64,000 nucleotides of DNA, taken from contig CALUOH010000049.1 of NCBI GenBank assembly GCA_944322025.1, forward strand, positions 1 through 64,000, read 5' to 3'. Both the position numbers and the translations under genes were made by a program. This stretch comes from an uncultured Bacteroidales bacterium (GTDB lineage: Bacteria > Bacteroidota > Bacteroidia > Bacteroidales > Paludibacteraceae). Below are positions 26,372 through 35,443 of this stretch, one piece after another. Below the pieces are notes generated by a model. It had not been told where the DNA came from, did no database searches, and was given only the letters and a program-made list of their open reading frames with translations. Position 1 is the stretch's first letter. The number at the start of each line of letters is the position of its first letter.

Positions 26372-26494
26372 ATCTCCATGCAATTTATAAATATCTGAAT
26401 ATACTACACCTCTACATCGTCCTGTCCACGCCCAATAGCCTATTGGACTATATGCACACAAAAACATGGTGCACAGTAATGCCCCTACATCTCA

Positions 26495-26525
26495 CAAAGA
26501 TACATCTAATTATCCTAACCGCAAA
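26495..26525 (-). promoter_or_regulatory. Promoter for the Sel1 gene
   Basis: The minus strand has TTTG (26525-26522), a 19-bp spacer and TATCTTTG (26502-26495): a near-ideal Bacteroidetes promoter. The leader would be about 118 nt. Confidence 0.8.
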
Positions 26526-26540
26526 ATTCCGCCACTCCCC

Positions 26541-26725
26541 ACTGCAAACCAAAGTTAAAAACACGTACTCTCGTGCCAACTCTCAGCCAGCCCCTCCCTA
26601 CCCGTAAGCCATCCCTTCCCGTCTCTCCCCCTGCCCCGCTCCCTTTCCGCCCCAACCCCACTGCGTTAATCGAGGTTAAAAAGACGTACTCTCGTGCCGT
26701 CTCCTCCGAACATCCTCCCTGTCCC
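26541..26725 (+). repeat. Element A, copies A6 and A7 in tandem
   Basis: Heads at 26541-26573 and 26661-26694. After A6, 11-bp-spaced hexamers are GCCAAC 26575, GCCAGC 26586, CCTACC 26597, GCCATC 26608 and CCGTCT 26619. After A7 they are GCCGTC 26696, CGAACA 26707 and CCTGTC 26718. Lies between the Sel1 promoter and the BspA terminator. Confidence 0.85.
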
Positions 26726-26756
26726 CTCGCTTCTCCCTCCATCCCCCGGCTCATAC

Positions 26757-26803
26757 AAAAAGCGGGCGGACACCAAACCTCTCATCGGCTTGTGTCCGCC
26801 CGC
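26757..26803 (-). terminator. Terminator of the BspA-like gene
   Basis: On the minus strand GCGGGCGGACAC pairs with GTGTCCGCCCGC across an 18-nt loop and is followed by a run of five T. It lies 36 bp past the stop codon. Confidence 0.9.
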
Positions 26804-26838
26804 CACTGTCATCACCATTCGGCTCTCCAGCCTCTACA

Positions 26839-29262
26839 TCACTCTTTCAACGCCATTATCCTGCCGAACCTCATATTTCTTGCCTCTCCAGCGGCCGCCT
26901 TTCCCCAGCCCTCCGCTTTCCTGTATCTCCTCTCCGACCCCTGCGGCACATACAGCGTAACCCTCTCCGCTTTTCTCCTCTCCCCGTCATACACCCCCTT
27001 CCACGTATCTTCGTATATCTTAGGAGGCTCCGCCGACATACAATACACTCGTTTCAGACTGTCACATCCGACAAACAGCTCTTTATCCATCAGACCCATA
27101 TCGGCTGACAGATACACCTCCTTCAAATTCCCGCATCCCTCGAACGCACCCATTCCGGCATAGCGAACCTCATCAGCCATCTTCACGGTCACAATACTGT
27201 CGCAATACGCGAACGCATACGCCCCCAAAACACTCAGCGACTCCGGTAAACGCAACTCTTTAACAGCCCGGCATTCCCAAAATGCACCGACACCTATGTA
27301 CTCCACAGTTGACGGAAAATCTACCGTATCCAGTCGCCCGCACCCGGCGAACGCTTCATCACCTATCCATTCAAGGACACCGTTCAACTTTAGCTTTTTA
27401 AGGCCGGAACACCCCTCGAAAGCGTTATCGCCTATCCTCTTAAGGCTGTCCGGCATCACCATATGCTCCAGGCTGCGACACCCGGCAAACATCCTCTCGC
27501 TGATCTCCTCCAACCAATATTCAAGTCTGACACGTTTAAGATTGCCACAGTTCTCGAAAACCCCTTCTCCAAACTTCAAAACATCCCCTACATCTATCTC
27601 TTCGAGGCTACCACATCCGGCAAATGCCCTCTCTCCCACCTCTCTTACGCTCCATGCCATCACCTCTTTAAGCCCATCGCAATCTGCAAACGCATACTCC
27701 TCTATTTTCCGCACACAATCAGGCAAATGTATATTCCTCAATTGCCCGCATCCTGCAAAACACCTTTTGCCCACTGCTACGTTCCAATAGTTAAAAAAGA
27801 GAATATTGACACGTTTCAGACTACCGCACCCCTCAAACATATTCATGCCCAACTCATCAACCTTACCTTTGAAAGTAACCTCTTCCAACATATCACAGCA
27901 CTTGAATGTCTCCTCTCCGCCTATCAATTCAGAGTGACTCTTCAATTCCAAACGCCGCAGGCTGCTGCAATTCTCAAACAGCCTGTCCCCGTACAGCACA
28001 ACCTCCTCTGGCAGTTCAAGACTATCCAGCGCACTGCACCCTCTGAACGCCTCGGCGTATATGGTGTCAACGCCCTCGCCTAAAACGGCACGCCTCATGC
28101 TCCCGCACTCCATGAACGCCCTCTCCCTTATTACCCTTACACTCTCCGACAGCTCCACTCGCTCCAACGCACGACACCCGTCAAACATACGTTCTCCAAT
28201 CTCTCTGACACACTCGGGCAACTCTATTGCCTTCAGCGACTTGCATCCTGCGAACATCGCCCTGCACTCCATTCGCTCCACACTCTCGGGCAACACGATG
28301 CGCCTCATCTTCTCACACCCCTCGAAAGCCCCCTTGCCTATCTCTTTGACCCCCTCCGGTAAAACCATCTCTTCCAACGACAAGCACCCTTTGAATGCAT
28401 TTTCTCCTACTGTCGTAATGCCGTCATTCATCTCCACCCGCCGGAGAGCGGTGCACCCCTCAAACATCGAAGGCCCTATCGACCTCACATACTCCGGAAG
28501 TTCTACCTCTGTCAGGCTACAACAACCACTGAACATCCATGTACATTTATATTGCGGAAAGCTATCTACCCTCTCGGGTAATACTACCCGTCTCAATTTC
28601 CCGCAATCACTGAATATACCTAAACCTAAATAACCAAGTGACTTAGGCAGCACAATCTCCTCCAATGCGCACCCGGAAAACGCATAACTCCCTATCGTGT
28701 CTATATTCTCTCCTATCTCCAAATACTTCAGCTTACTGCATCCACTAAACATAAACCGTCCTATCGACCTCACACCTTTGGGTAGTACCACCCGCTCCAG
28801 ACTGCTGCACGAAGAAAAACACCCCGGACCGATATGTGTCACGCCCTCCGGTATCACCACCTCCACCAGACGGCGGCAGCGACTGAATGCACGGGACCCT
28901 ATACGCTTTATCGTCTTCGGCAGTTCCACCCACTTCAAATGATCATCTCTCCACTTAGCCGCGCCGTGACCGTCATGGGAAAATGCCTCTTCCCCTATCC
29001 CCGTAACCTTGTACATCCTCCCCTCATACTTCACGCTTTCAGGTATCCTCAACACAAAGTCATAATACCTATACACAGTACTACCCGTAAACTCCACCTC
29101 TCCACGCTCCTTATCCGTAATGTCATACTGGAGCGTCACACCATCTGCATTTCTGGCCTTGAAATCGTAAGAATAAACCGGTACGTCTATATCCAATTCC
29201 CATCGTCCATAGCCCGACACTGCCACACAGGCCAGCATCATCAGCAGCATAAACCTCTTCAT
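26839..29262 (-). CDS. BspA-like leucine-rich repeat surface protein
   Basis: 807 residues. A signal peptide (MKRFMLLMMLACVAVSGYG) leads to a short N-terminal beta region and then, from about residue 85 to 770, some 25-28 leucine-rich repeats of about 23 residues of the BspA/Treponema type (LRR_5; for example IGERMFDGCRALERVELSES). Such proteins act as surface adhesins in oral and gut Bacteroidetes and other anaerobes. There is no LPxTG signal and no type IX C-terminal sorting domain, and no lipobox cysteine after the signal peptide, so the surface route is unclear. It is 27 bp downstream of the arginine deiminase gene and probably cotranscribed. Confidence 0.9.
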   Translation of the reverse strand: MKRFMLLMMLACVAVSGYGRWELDIDVPVYSYDFKARNADGVTLQYDITDKERGEVEFTGSTVYRYYDFVLRIPESVKYEGRMYKVTGIGEEAFSHDGHGAAKWRDDHLKWVELPKTIKRIGSRAFSRCRRLVEVVIPEGVTHIGPGCFSSCSSLERVVLPKGVRSIGRFMFSGCSKLKYLEIGENIDTIGSYAFSGCALEEIVLPKSLGYLGLGIFSDCGKLRRVVLPERVDSFPQYKCTWMFSGCCSLTEVELPEYVRSIGPSMFEGCTALRRVEMNDGITTVGENAFKGCLSLEEMVLPEGVKEIGKGAFEGCEKMRRIVLPESVERMECRAMFAGCKSLKAIELPECVREIGERMFDGCRALERVELSESVRVIRERAFMECGSMRRAVLGEGVDTIYAEAFRGCSALDSLELPEEVVLYGDRLFENCSSLRRLELKSHSELIGGEETFKCCDMLEEVTFKGKVDELGMNMFEGCGSLKRVNILFFNYWNVAVGKRCFAGCGQLRNIHLPDCVRKIEEYAFADCDGLKEVMAWSVREVGERAFAGCGSLEEIDVGDVLKFGEGVFENCGNLKRVRLEYWLEEISERMFAGCRSLEHMVMPDSLKRIGDNAFEGCSGLKKLKLNGVLEWIGDEAFAGCGRLDTVDFPSTVEYIGVGAFWECRAVKELRLPESLSVLGAYAFAYCDSIVTVKMADEVRYAGMGAFEGCGNLKEVYLSADMGLMDKELFVGCDSLKRVYCMSAEPPKIYEDTWKGVYDGERRKAERVTLYVPQGSERRYRKAEGWGKAAAGEARNMRFGRIMALKE

Positions 29263-29289
29263 CTCGCATATCCTTTTTAGTTCAACACT

Positions 29290-30480
29290 CTACCCTCTCC
29301 TTATCACCTGCGTCATGCAGTGCGCCGCGCCGTAACCGTGCGTCAGCTCCGACAGATCCAGCCAGTCCGTCCTCACACCGCGCTCCGCAAGCATTCTGCG
29401 CAGCTCCTCCGACTGCCCTGCCACTCCCACTATCCTCCGCGCACTGACGGTCAGGTAGTTATTCCCGTACCTCAGCTCGTCCCGCAGGTTTATCGGTATT
29501 ATCTCCACGCCCTCTCGCCGCAGGTATTCCACAAACGGCACGCCCTCTTCCGTCATGCGGTATCCCCGCCCGCCGTCGCGCTCATACACATCCGCCGTCA
29601 GCCACTCGTCGCTCCCCCGCTCCGCTTTCAGGCGGTTCGCCCCAAGCGTGGCCAAATCCCTGTCTATCACATTGAAATACGTGTCCAGATGCATCTGGTT
29701 CTGCTTGCACTTCCTGTCGCGCACCACCACTACGCACTCATGCCCCATCACATCCTCCCTCATCATCTCCTCCACAGCCTCCTGCGTCGTCCGCAGCCCC
29801 ACGCCTATGAACGCCCTGTCGCCGAACGGTATATAGTCCCCTCCTTCGAGGTACGCCCCCTCGTCCCCTATCCTGTGTACAGCCTCAATCCCCAACTGCC
29901 TCAGGCAGAACGCCGCCACATCTGCCTCGTCCGCCCTCTGCTCCGAGTTCATCCTCCCTATCACAGGCCCCCTCGGCGTGCATATCATCTGGTCTCTCAT
30001 GTAGAACAGGTTCATCAGCGGCCTCAGCGCATACTCCGCCCTCCATCCCGTGTTCCTCACGCTCCGCCTCAGATGCACCGTCGGCCGCAGAAGCACCGTC
30101 CTTACCATGTCCTCCACCGTCATTCGCGCCGTCACCTCCTGTCTGTACTCCTCCGCCGCCCTCTTGTCCTCGGCTGACAGCACCCTGTCGTTGTACCTCA
30201 GGAAACGTGCCGCGAACGCCCTCAGCTCCCCCTCCTCCGTCCGCTCCAGTATCTCCCTCACCGTCATCACCTCCGCATCCGTCTCCCCCCTCAGCCACTC
30301 CACATACCCCCTGTGCTCCCGCGCCGCCGCACGCGCGTCCATATAATGCTCATACAATGCCGCCGCCGGGTGCATAGCCCCGCAGTACACCTCCTCCCCC
30401 GGCGTGTGCATCAGCACCAGCCTTGCCGTCTCCCACTCCGCCTTCGGAAATCCGTATCCCGTCACACCGTTGCTCTTCAT
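29290..30480 (-). CDS. arcA: Arginine deiminase
   Basis: 396 residues from the ATG at 30480, which has AAGGAAG upstream; a longer frame to 30585 crosses a terminator hairpin and is rejected. Converts arginine to citrulline and ammonia. The amidinotransferase/deiminase fold is recognisable: NLFYMRDQMICTPRGPVIG near residue 175 (RD motif), LEGGDYIPFG near residue 230, QMHLDTYFNVID near residue 275 (catalytic His/Asp) and HGYGAAHCMTQVIRR at the C terminus with the nucleophilic Cys. The last motif differs from the usual GGGPRCMTxP. Neighbouring arcB/arcC genes are absent, so it may serve acid tolerance or nitrogen release. Confidence 0.85.
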   Translation of the reverse strand: MKSNGVTGYGFPKAEWETARLVLMHTPGEEVYCGAMHPAAALYEHYMDARAAAREHRGYVEWLRGETDAEVMTVREILERTEEGELRAFAARFLRYNDRVLSAEDKRAAEEYRQEVTARMTVEDMVRTVLLRPTVHLRRSVRNTGWRAEYALRPLMNLFYMRDQMICTPRGPVIGRMNSEQRADEADVAAFCLRQLGIEAVHRIGDEGAYLEGGDYIPFGDRAFIGVGLRTTQEAVEEMMREDVMGHECVVVVRDRKCKQNQMHLDTYFNVIDRDLATLGANRLKAERGSDEWLTADVYERDGGRGYRMTEEGVPFVEYLRREGVEIIPINLRDELRYGNNYLTVSARRIVGVAGQSEELRRMLAERGVRTDWLDLSELTHGYGAAHCMTQVIRRG

Positions 30481-30502
30481 ATCTTCCTTTCTTAATGGTA
30501 AA

Positions 30503-30540
30503 ACAAAAGGCCGCCGTCCTCCTTTCAAAGACAGCGGCCA
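30503..30540 (-). terminator. Terminator of the DUF2807 gene
   Basis: On the minus strand GGCCGCTGTC pairs with GACGGCGGCC with mismatch, loop about 11 nt, then TTTTGTTTT. It is about 85 bp beyond the stop at 30627 and just upstream of the arginine deiminase start. Confidence 0.7.
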
Positions 30541-30626
30541 CAAAACCTGATTATAATCTATATTTCCCTTTCTCCCGTCACGCACTCCGGCGCGGCGGCC
30601 ACTCTGTTCCTATCTTCGCAGACACA

Positions 30627-31457
30627 TCAGCGTTTCAGCTTGCTGTCATTGATTTTGCCCATAAGGTTCTCACCCTTGATATAGCTCTTCACCTCGCCTT
30701 CCACCGTAATCGACCCCACGCCCGGAGCCTCCACAGTGAGCTTGTCCACCTTCACGCCCTTGGCGTCAATGCTCCCCACACCGCTCATCTCCAGCTCCAC
30801 GTCCGTAGCCGTCATCGCGCCCACGCCTATCTTCCCGGCTCCGCTCATCTCCATGTCCACCTCCGTGGCCGCTATCGAGTCAAACGCCGTGCTGCCCGCG
30901 CCCGTCAGATGCACATTCACCTCCTTCACCGCCACATTACCTATCTTCACCTTCGACACGCCCGCGTCCTCCATCCTCAGTTCGTCACCCTCCACGGCGG
31001 CTATCCTTATATTCGACACCCCGTTCAGCGACAGCCTCACATTTCCCCCGTTCAGCGTCTCCCCGGTCTCGAACGACACTACGCCGCTGCACTTCAGCCT
31101 CTCTATCGACGGCGTCGTGATAGTCACGTCCAAATCCATCCTCTTGATGTTGCTCACACCCACATAGGGCATATTGCTCTGGTACTCCATCACCAGTATA
31201 CCCGACTTGCATACCACCTTCACATCCTCAAAACTCTCCATCTTCTCCGACGACAGCTCCACCTTGCTCTTATCCCCCTTCACAAACCTCACGTTGAAGA
31301 GCCCGTCTATCTCCACTTGCGAGAAAGTCTCCACCTCCCTCACTTCCGTCTTGCGCACCGCCGAATCTGCCGCCTCCACGGCCTCAGCCTCCTGTGCGCT
31401 CACTCCGCATGACACCGCAACAAACAGTGCCAGCGCAAAAACTCTTGTGCATTTCAT
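30627..31457 (-). CDS. Head-GIN DUF2807 secreted protein
   Basis: 276 residues. Signal peptide MKCTRVFALALFVAVSCGV ends near SAQE. The mature part is a repetitive beta-solenoid typical of DUF2807 (putative autotransporter adhesin head GIN domain): EVETFSQVEIDGLFNVRFVK near residue 42, then alternating short strands such as LSLNGVSNIRIAA, MEMSGAGKIGVGAM and LEMSGVGSIDAKGV. Function in Bacteroidetes is unknown; an envelope structural or adhesive role is usually presumed. Preceded by one of the best promoters in the window. Confidence 0.88.
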   Translation of the reverse strand: MKCTRVFALALFVAVSCGVSAQEAEAVEAADSAVRKTEVREVETFSQVEIDGLFNVRFVKGDKSKVELSSEKMESFEDVKVVCKSGILVMEYQSNMPYVGVSNIKRMDLDVTITTPSIERLKCSGVVSFETGETLNGGNVRLSLNGVSNIRIAAVEGDELRMEDAGVSKVKIGNVAVKEVNVHLTGAGSTAFDSIAATEVDMEMSGAGKIGVGAMTATDVELEMSGVGSIDAKGVKVDKLTVEAPGVGSITVEGEVKSYIKGENLMGKINDSKLKR

Positions 31458-31504
31458 ATACCGTACATGATTTTAAGTCCAACAATCTCAATTTTGAGAT
31501 AGCA

Positions 31505-31535
31505 CAAAGGTAATAATTTATTTCAAACAGACAAA
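31505..31535 (-). promoter_or_regulatory. Promoter for the DUF2807 gene
   Basis: The minus strand has TTTG (31535-31532), a 19-bp spacer and TACCTTTG (31512-31505), 47 bp before the ATG. Confidence 0.85.
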
Positions 31536-31664
31536 GCCGCAGGCCATACTTTTTCTTCATCAAAAACACCACGGCCCAGCCCCCTTCGCAAACGCCCTCC
31601 CACACCCCTCTCCACCTCATCCTTTCCCTCCTCCGAAACCATCCCCGCCCCCGCCTTACCTCCA

Positions 31665-31750
31665 AATCTAAATCAAGGTTAAAAACACGTACTCTCGAGC
31701 CAGCAGCAGGCCAGCCCCACCGAACCCCCTCCCTATCCTCACCCCACCCT
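31665..31750 (+). repeat. Element A, copy A8
   Basis: Head AATCAAGGTTAAAAACACG ending TACTCTCG at 31698. Bricks every 11 bp: GCCAGC 31700, GCCAGC 31711, CGAACC 31722, CCTATC 31733, CCACCC 31744. The complementary strand has closely spaced G runs with quadruplex potential. Nearly identical to copy A9 at 33.4 kb. Confidence 0.87.
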
Positions 31751-31811
31751 CCACCTCCTTAGCCGGACGCAACTTTCCCCGCTCCACATTTCCCGTCTCG
31801 GCTTTTATTCC

Positions 31812-31819
31812 TACCTTTG
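31812..31819 (+). promoter_or_regulatory. -7 box of the MATE exporter promoter
   Basis: TACCTTTG on the plus strand, 225 bp before the ATG at 32045, implying an unusually long leader. Confidence 0.65.
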
Positions 31820-31821
31820 CC

Positions 31822-32044
31822 CCGCTTACTCAAACACTTGGTTGTTCATCAATATGAAATGGCAGTTAGGCATATAGCTCCACACAACGGATAGCACACT
31901 CCTTACGCTATCCGGCAACAGGCGGACTTATCACATTAAGGCTGCCCCCCGTTGCCTTGCCTTTACCCCTTAATTAAACACTATAAAGTTGCCGTGCTGC
32001 CCGTTGGCGGCATGGCGCATCACACATCATATTGACTTGAACAA
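31822..32044 (+). promoter_or_regulatory. Long, structured leader of the MATE gene
   Basis: About 220 nt without an ORF. CGGATAGC (about 31898) pairs with GCTATCCG across 11 nt; GGCAAC and GTTGCC, about 37 nt apart, close a second domain just after it; and GCCGTGC pairs with GCATGGC near 31991-32016. I do not recognise a known riboswitch class. Could be a regulatory leader or simply structured UTR. Confidence 0.4.
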
Positions 32045-33322
32045 ATGGACTATACATACAAGAAAATTTGGCTCATCTCCTTGCCTGTCATGATGAGCAT
32101 CCTCATCGAGCAACTCATAAACATCACCGATGCCCTCTTCTTAGGCCACGTGGGCGACGTCGAACTGGGCGCGTCAGCCCTTGCCGGGATATGCTACTTG
32201 GCACTCTACATGCTTGGATTCGGCTTCAGCGTGGGCTTGCAGGTAGTCATCGCCCGCCGCAACGGCGAACAGCGTTACGCGGAGACAGGCACAGCCCTCT
32301 TCCCTGGGCTTGCCTTCCTCCTGACGCTGGCATTGCTCCTCTGCCTGCTCACCAAAACCCTCTTACCCCTCCTGCTGCGGCGGCTGATGACCTCGCCCGA
32401 CGTCTGCCGTGCCGTCATCAGCTACTTGGACTGGCGCATCTACGGCCTCCTCTTCTCCTTCCCGTTCCTTGCCCTGCGCTCATTCCTCGTCGGCATCACA
32501 CGCACGAAAGCCCTCAACATGGCGGCACTCACCGCCGTACTGGTCAACATCCCCATGAACTGGCTGCTGATATTCGGCCTCGGCATGGGCATCTCCGGCG
32601 CGGCCGTCGCCTCATCATTCGCCGAACTATGCTCACTCGCCGTATTGACCCTCCACACCTCCCGGCACATCGGCATCCGGAACTACGGCCTGCGTCCCAC
32701 CTTCGACTTCAAGATACTGAAAGAGGTCTTCGCCCTCTCCGGATGGACCATGCTCCAATCCTTCATGAGCGTCGCCCTGTGGTTCCTCTTCTTCTTGGCC
32801 ATCGAGCGTCTGGGCGAAACCGCGCTTGCCGCCTCCAACATCATAAGGAGCATATCCGCCCTCTTCTCCGTCATAGTCAATGCGTTGGCAGCCGTCACAG
32901 GCTCTTTGGTGAGCAACCTCATCGGTGCAGGCAGCCCCTCTCTCTTCTTCCCCCTCTGCCGCAGGGTCATCCGGCTTGGCTACGCCTTAGGTCTCCCGCT
33001 GCTGCTCCTCCACCGCACCGTCATCGGGGCATACACCTCAAACCCCGCCGTCATTCAGGCCGCATCCCTCCCCTTCGTAGTCATGCTGATAAACTACCTC
33101 TTCGCACTGCCCGGCTACGTCTATCTGAATGCCGTGACAGGCACGGGGGCCACGCGCACCGTATTCCTCTTTCAGGTGACCACAGCCCTCGCCTACCTGC
33201 TCTGCCTGTGGGGATTAAGTCACTGCCATGTCCCCCTTGCGGCCTACTGGGCAGTAGAATATCTCTTCGTGATACTCCTCGGCGTACAGTCCGTCATCTA
33301 TCTGAAACTCAAACGCTACTGA
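32045..33322 (+). CDS. MATE family multidrug efflux transporter
   Basis: 425 residues with about twelve membrane segments, the length and topology of MATE/NorM exporters that use sodium or proton gradients to expel cationic compounds. The N-terminal segment KIWLISLPVMMSILIEQLIN, the loop NITDALFLGHVGDVELGA and its counterpart in the second half (GETALAASNIIRSISALFSV) are family landmarks. Substrate is unknown. It stands alone, with a long structured leader and with element A copies both upstream (A8) and downstream (A9-A10). Confidence 0.92.
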   Translation: MDYTYKKIWLISLPVMMSILIEQLINITDALFLGHVGDVELGASALAGICYLALYMLGFGFSVGLQVVIARRNGEQRYAETGTALFPGLAFLLTLALLLCLLTKTLLPLLLRRLMTSPDVCRAVISYLDWRIYGLLFSFPFLALRSFLVGITRTKALNMAALTAVLVNIPMNWLLIFGLGMGISGAAVASSFAELCSLAVLTLHTSRHIGIRNYGLRPTFDFKILKEVFALSGWTMLQSFMSVALWFLFFLAIERLGETALAASNIIRSISALFSVIVNALAAVTGSLVSNLIGAGSPSLFFPLCRRVIRLGYALGLPLLLLHRTVIGAYTSNPAVIQAASLPFVVMLINYLFALPGYVYLNAVTGTGATRTVFLFQVTTALAYLLCLWGLSHCHVPLAAYWAVEYLFVILLGVQSVIYLKLKRY

Positions 33323-33433
33323 CCCCGGACATTATGGCCTCCATAACCCATCCCCTCCATTGCGGCACGCACACCCACCATCTGCCCCGCGCAACAAAAG
33401 CCCGGGACAGCCCCTCCCCTCCGCACACCCTCT

Positions 33434-33600
33434 CGGTTAATCAAGGTTAAAAATACGTACTCTCGAGCCAGCTGCAGGCCAGCCCCACCGAACCCCCTCC
33501 CTATCCTCACCCCACCCCTCAGCCTCCTGAATGCTAATTGAGGTTAAAAAATCGTACTCTCGACGGAACACCGACGGACACCCTACGGAGCATCTCCCCA
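33434..33600 (+). repeat. Element A, copies A9 and A10 in tandem
   Basis: Heads at 33434-33465 and 33531-33562, 97 bp apart. Six bricks fill the space after A9 at 33467, 33478, 33489, 33500, 33511 and 33522 (GCCAGC, GCCAGC, CGAACC, CCTATC, CCCACC, GCCTCC). After A10 come CGGAAC 33564, CGGACA 33575 and CGGAGC 33586. A textbook head-plus-six-brick module. Confidence 0.88.
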
Positions 33601-33662
33601 ACCCTTCCCCCGCACACACATAAAAATCTCACCCGCCTCTTGCCGCACTCGCCGCAATTCAC

Positions 33663-33670
33663 TACCTTTG
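33663..33670 (+). promoter_or_regulatory. -7 box for the nucleoside phosphorylase gene
   Basis: TACCTTTG, 112 bp before the ATG at 33783. Weak -33 region. Confidence 0.65.
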
Positions 33671-33782
33671 TGCTGACACAGGATAGCACACCATTGCGCA
33701 GCCCGGCCGGACGCCATGCCGCGTCCCCCTCTGCACTCGGCCTCCGCCATCCCCGTAAATAACCTATTAAACACCCATCGCT

Positions 33783-34655
33783 ATGGAAAAACGTATCATA
33801 CCGCCCTCGGAACTCATCATCAACTCCGACGGCTCCATCTTCCACCTCCACATCCGCCCCGACCAGATTGCCACAACAGTACTGCTCGTCGGCGACCCCG
33901 CACGCGTCACAATGGTAGCACGCCACTTCGACTCCATCGAGTGCGAAGTGCAGAGCCGCGAGTTCCACACCGTCACAGGCACATTCCGAGGCAAGCGCAT
34001 CTCTTGCGTCTCCCACGGCATCGGCCCTGACAACATCGACATAGTTGCCACGGAGCTCGACGCGCTGGTCAACATCGACTTCGCCTCCCGCACGGTAAAG
34101 GACACCCACACCACCCTCACCCTCGTGCGTGTCGGCACATCGGGCGGCTTGCAGGACTTCTGCCCCGTCGGCTCATACGTCGTATCCCGCCGCTCCATGG
34201 GCTTCGACGGCGTACTGAACTACTACGACATACCCGACGGCGTACTGAACCTCGACATCGAACAGGCCTTCCGCGCACACACGCAGTGGAACCCCCGCCT
34301 TGCCGCGCCATACGTTGTCAATGCCGACCCCGGACTTGTCGAACGCATAGGTCATGACATGATTAAAGGCATAACCATCTCTGCCCCCGGCTTCTACGGC
34401 CCGCAGGGACGCTACGTCCGCGCCCTCCCTGCCGACCCGCACCTGAATGAAAAGATTATGTCGTTCGACTGGCATGGTGAACGGATTACAAACTACGAGA
34501 TGGAGAGTTCCATGCTTGCAGGTATGGCCCATCTGCTGGGACACCGCGCAATGACCGTCTGCGCCATCATCGCCGGCCGTATCTCCCACAACATGAACAC
34601 AAACTACAAAGGCACAGTCGAAGGGCTCATAGAAACCGTCCTCGACCGCCTTTAA
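33783..34655 (+). CDS. Nucleoside phosphorylase (uridine phosphorylase-like)
   Basis: 290 residues of the PNP/UDP type I phosphorylase family, which cleaves nucleosides with phosphate to a free base and (deoxy)ribose 1-phosphate. The phosphate-binding LLVGDPARVTMVA near residue 37, RVGTSGGLQDFCPVGSYVV near residue 117, and the ribose-contacting NYEMESSMLAGMAHLLGHRA near residue 237 are conserved. Layout is closer to uridine phosphorylase, but reading alone cannot fix the base. Single gene bounded by promoter and terminator. Confidence 0.88.
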   Translation: MEKRIIPPSELIINSDGSIFHLHIRPDQIATTVLLVGDPARVTMVARHFDSIECEVQSREFHTVTGTFRGKRISCVSHGIGPDNIDIVATELDALVNIDFASRTVKDTHTTLTLVRVGTSGGLQDFCPVGSYVVSRRSMGFDGVLNYYDIPDGVLNLDIEQAFRAHTQWNPRLAAPYVVNADPGLVERIGHDMIKGITISAPGFYGPQGRYVRALPADPHLNEKIMSFDWHGERITNYEMESSMLAGMAHLLGHRAMTVCAIIAGRISHNMNTNYKGTVEGLIETVLDRL

Positions 34656-34667
34656 CCCCCTGCAAAC

Positions 34668-34712
34668 AAAAATCCCTCCCGCATTGCCTCTTACAATGCA
34701 GGAGGGATTTAT
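34668..34712. terminator. Terminator between the phosphorylase and ispF
   Basis: AAATCCCTCC pairs with GGAGGGATTT, with an inner GCATTG/CAATGC stem. A run on one side and T-rich on the other suit a tail-to-tail terminator. Confidence 0.85.
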
Positions 34713-34838
34713 CTCTTTCGGCAACCCGCCCCATTTCGCCGCCAAGTCCGTGCCCGGCTCTCTTCTATCGTCAGACACTTCACGCCCTGAAGCCCCCTTC
34801 CGCCGGACATGGCTGCCGCCCAATCCTCCGTTTCCGGG

Positions 34839-35318
34839 TCAAACCCTTTCTATAAGCACCACGGCGTATGCCGCCATACCATCCCCTCTCCCCACAAAGC
34901 CCATGCGCTCAGTCGTGGTAGCCTTGATGCTGATACACTCCTCGTCCGCAGACATGCACTCCGCGAGCGCCCTCTTCATCTCCGGGATGTACGGGTTTAT
35001 CTTCGGCTTTTCTGCACAGACGGTAGAGTCCACGTTGACTATCTTGTACCCCTTCTCCCTTATAAGCTCCACCGTCTTGCGCAGCAGTATCTTGCTGTCT
35101 ATGTTCTCATACTCCGCTGCCGTGTCCGGGAAATGGTATCCTATGTCGCGCATGTTCGCTGCGCCGAGCAGGGCGTCGCATATCGCGTGTATCAGTACAT
35201 CCGCGTCCGAATGTCCCAGCAGGCCGAACCCGCACTCTATCTCTATCCCCCCAAGCCACAACGGCCTGCCATGCACTATGCGGTGCACGTCATAACCCAT
35301 GCCTACCCTGATGTTCAT
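34839..35318 (-). CDS. ispF: 2-C-methyl-D-erythritol 2,4-cyclodiphosphate synthase
   Basis: Fifth enzyme of the MEP isoprenoid pathway; forms the cyclic diphosphate from CDP-ME 2-phosphate. 159 residues, standard length. Zinc and substrate motifs are intact: GMGYDVHRI (Asp/His zinc ligands, residues 6-14), LLGHSDADVLIHAICDALLG near 33 with the second His, IGYHFPDTAAEY near 58, and IKATTTERMGFVGRGDGMAA near the end. Next to porV, as recalled for other Bacteroidales such as Porphyromonas. Confidence 0.97.
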   Translation of the reverse strand: MNIRVGMGYDVHRIVHGRPLWLGGIEIECGFGLLGHSDADVLIHAICDALLGAANMRDIGYHFPDTAAEYENIDSKILLRKTVELIREKGYKIVNVDSTVCAEKPKINPYIPEMKRALAECMSADEECISIKATTTERMGFVGRGDGMAAYAVVLIERV

Positions 35319-35345
35319 ATCCGTATCGTTTAATGCCTGTAAACA

Positions 35346-35381
35346 AAAGGGTGATGCGGCGCAAATGCTGCCGTACCACCC
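35346..35381 (-). terminator. Terminator after porV
   Basis: On the minus strand GGGTG-T-CGGC pairs imperfectly with GCCGCA-CACCC, loop about 7 nt, then TTTTGTTTA. About 60 bp beyond the porV stop. Confidence 0.65.
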
Positions 35382-35443
35382 GTATAATTAACTATTAATC
35401 ACTCATGGACAATCTTTATATCCCGATGTCCTCCCCCGTACAT

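Noticed and set aside
26541-26725. Short frames through element A encoding VKNTYSRA or its reverse REYVFLTLI
   Set aside because: The recurring peptide is a translation of the conserved DNA head. The frame is closed in several copies, the 11-bp period breaks reading frame, and there is no start signal.
29290-30585. Longer start for the arginine deiminase at 30585
   Set aside because: The extra 35 codons run through a terminator hairpin; the ATG at 30480 has a good ribosome binding site and starts the conserved part.
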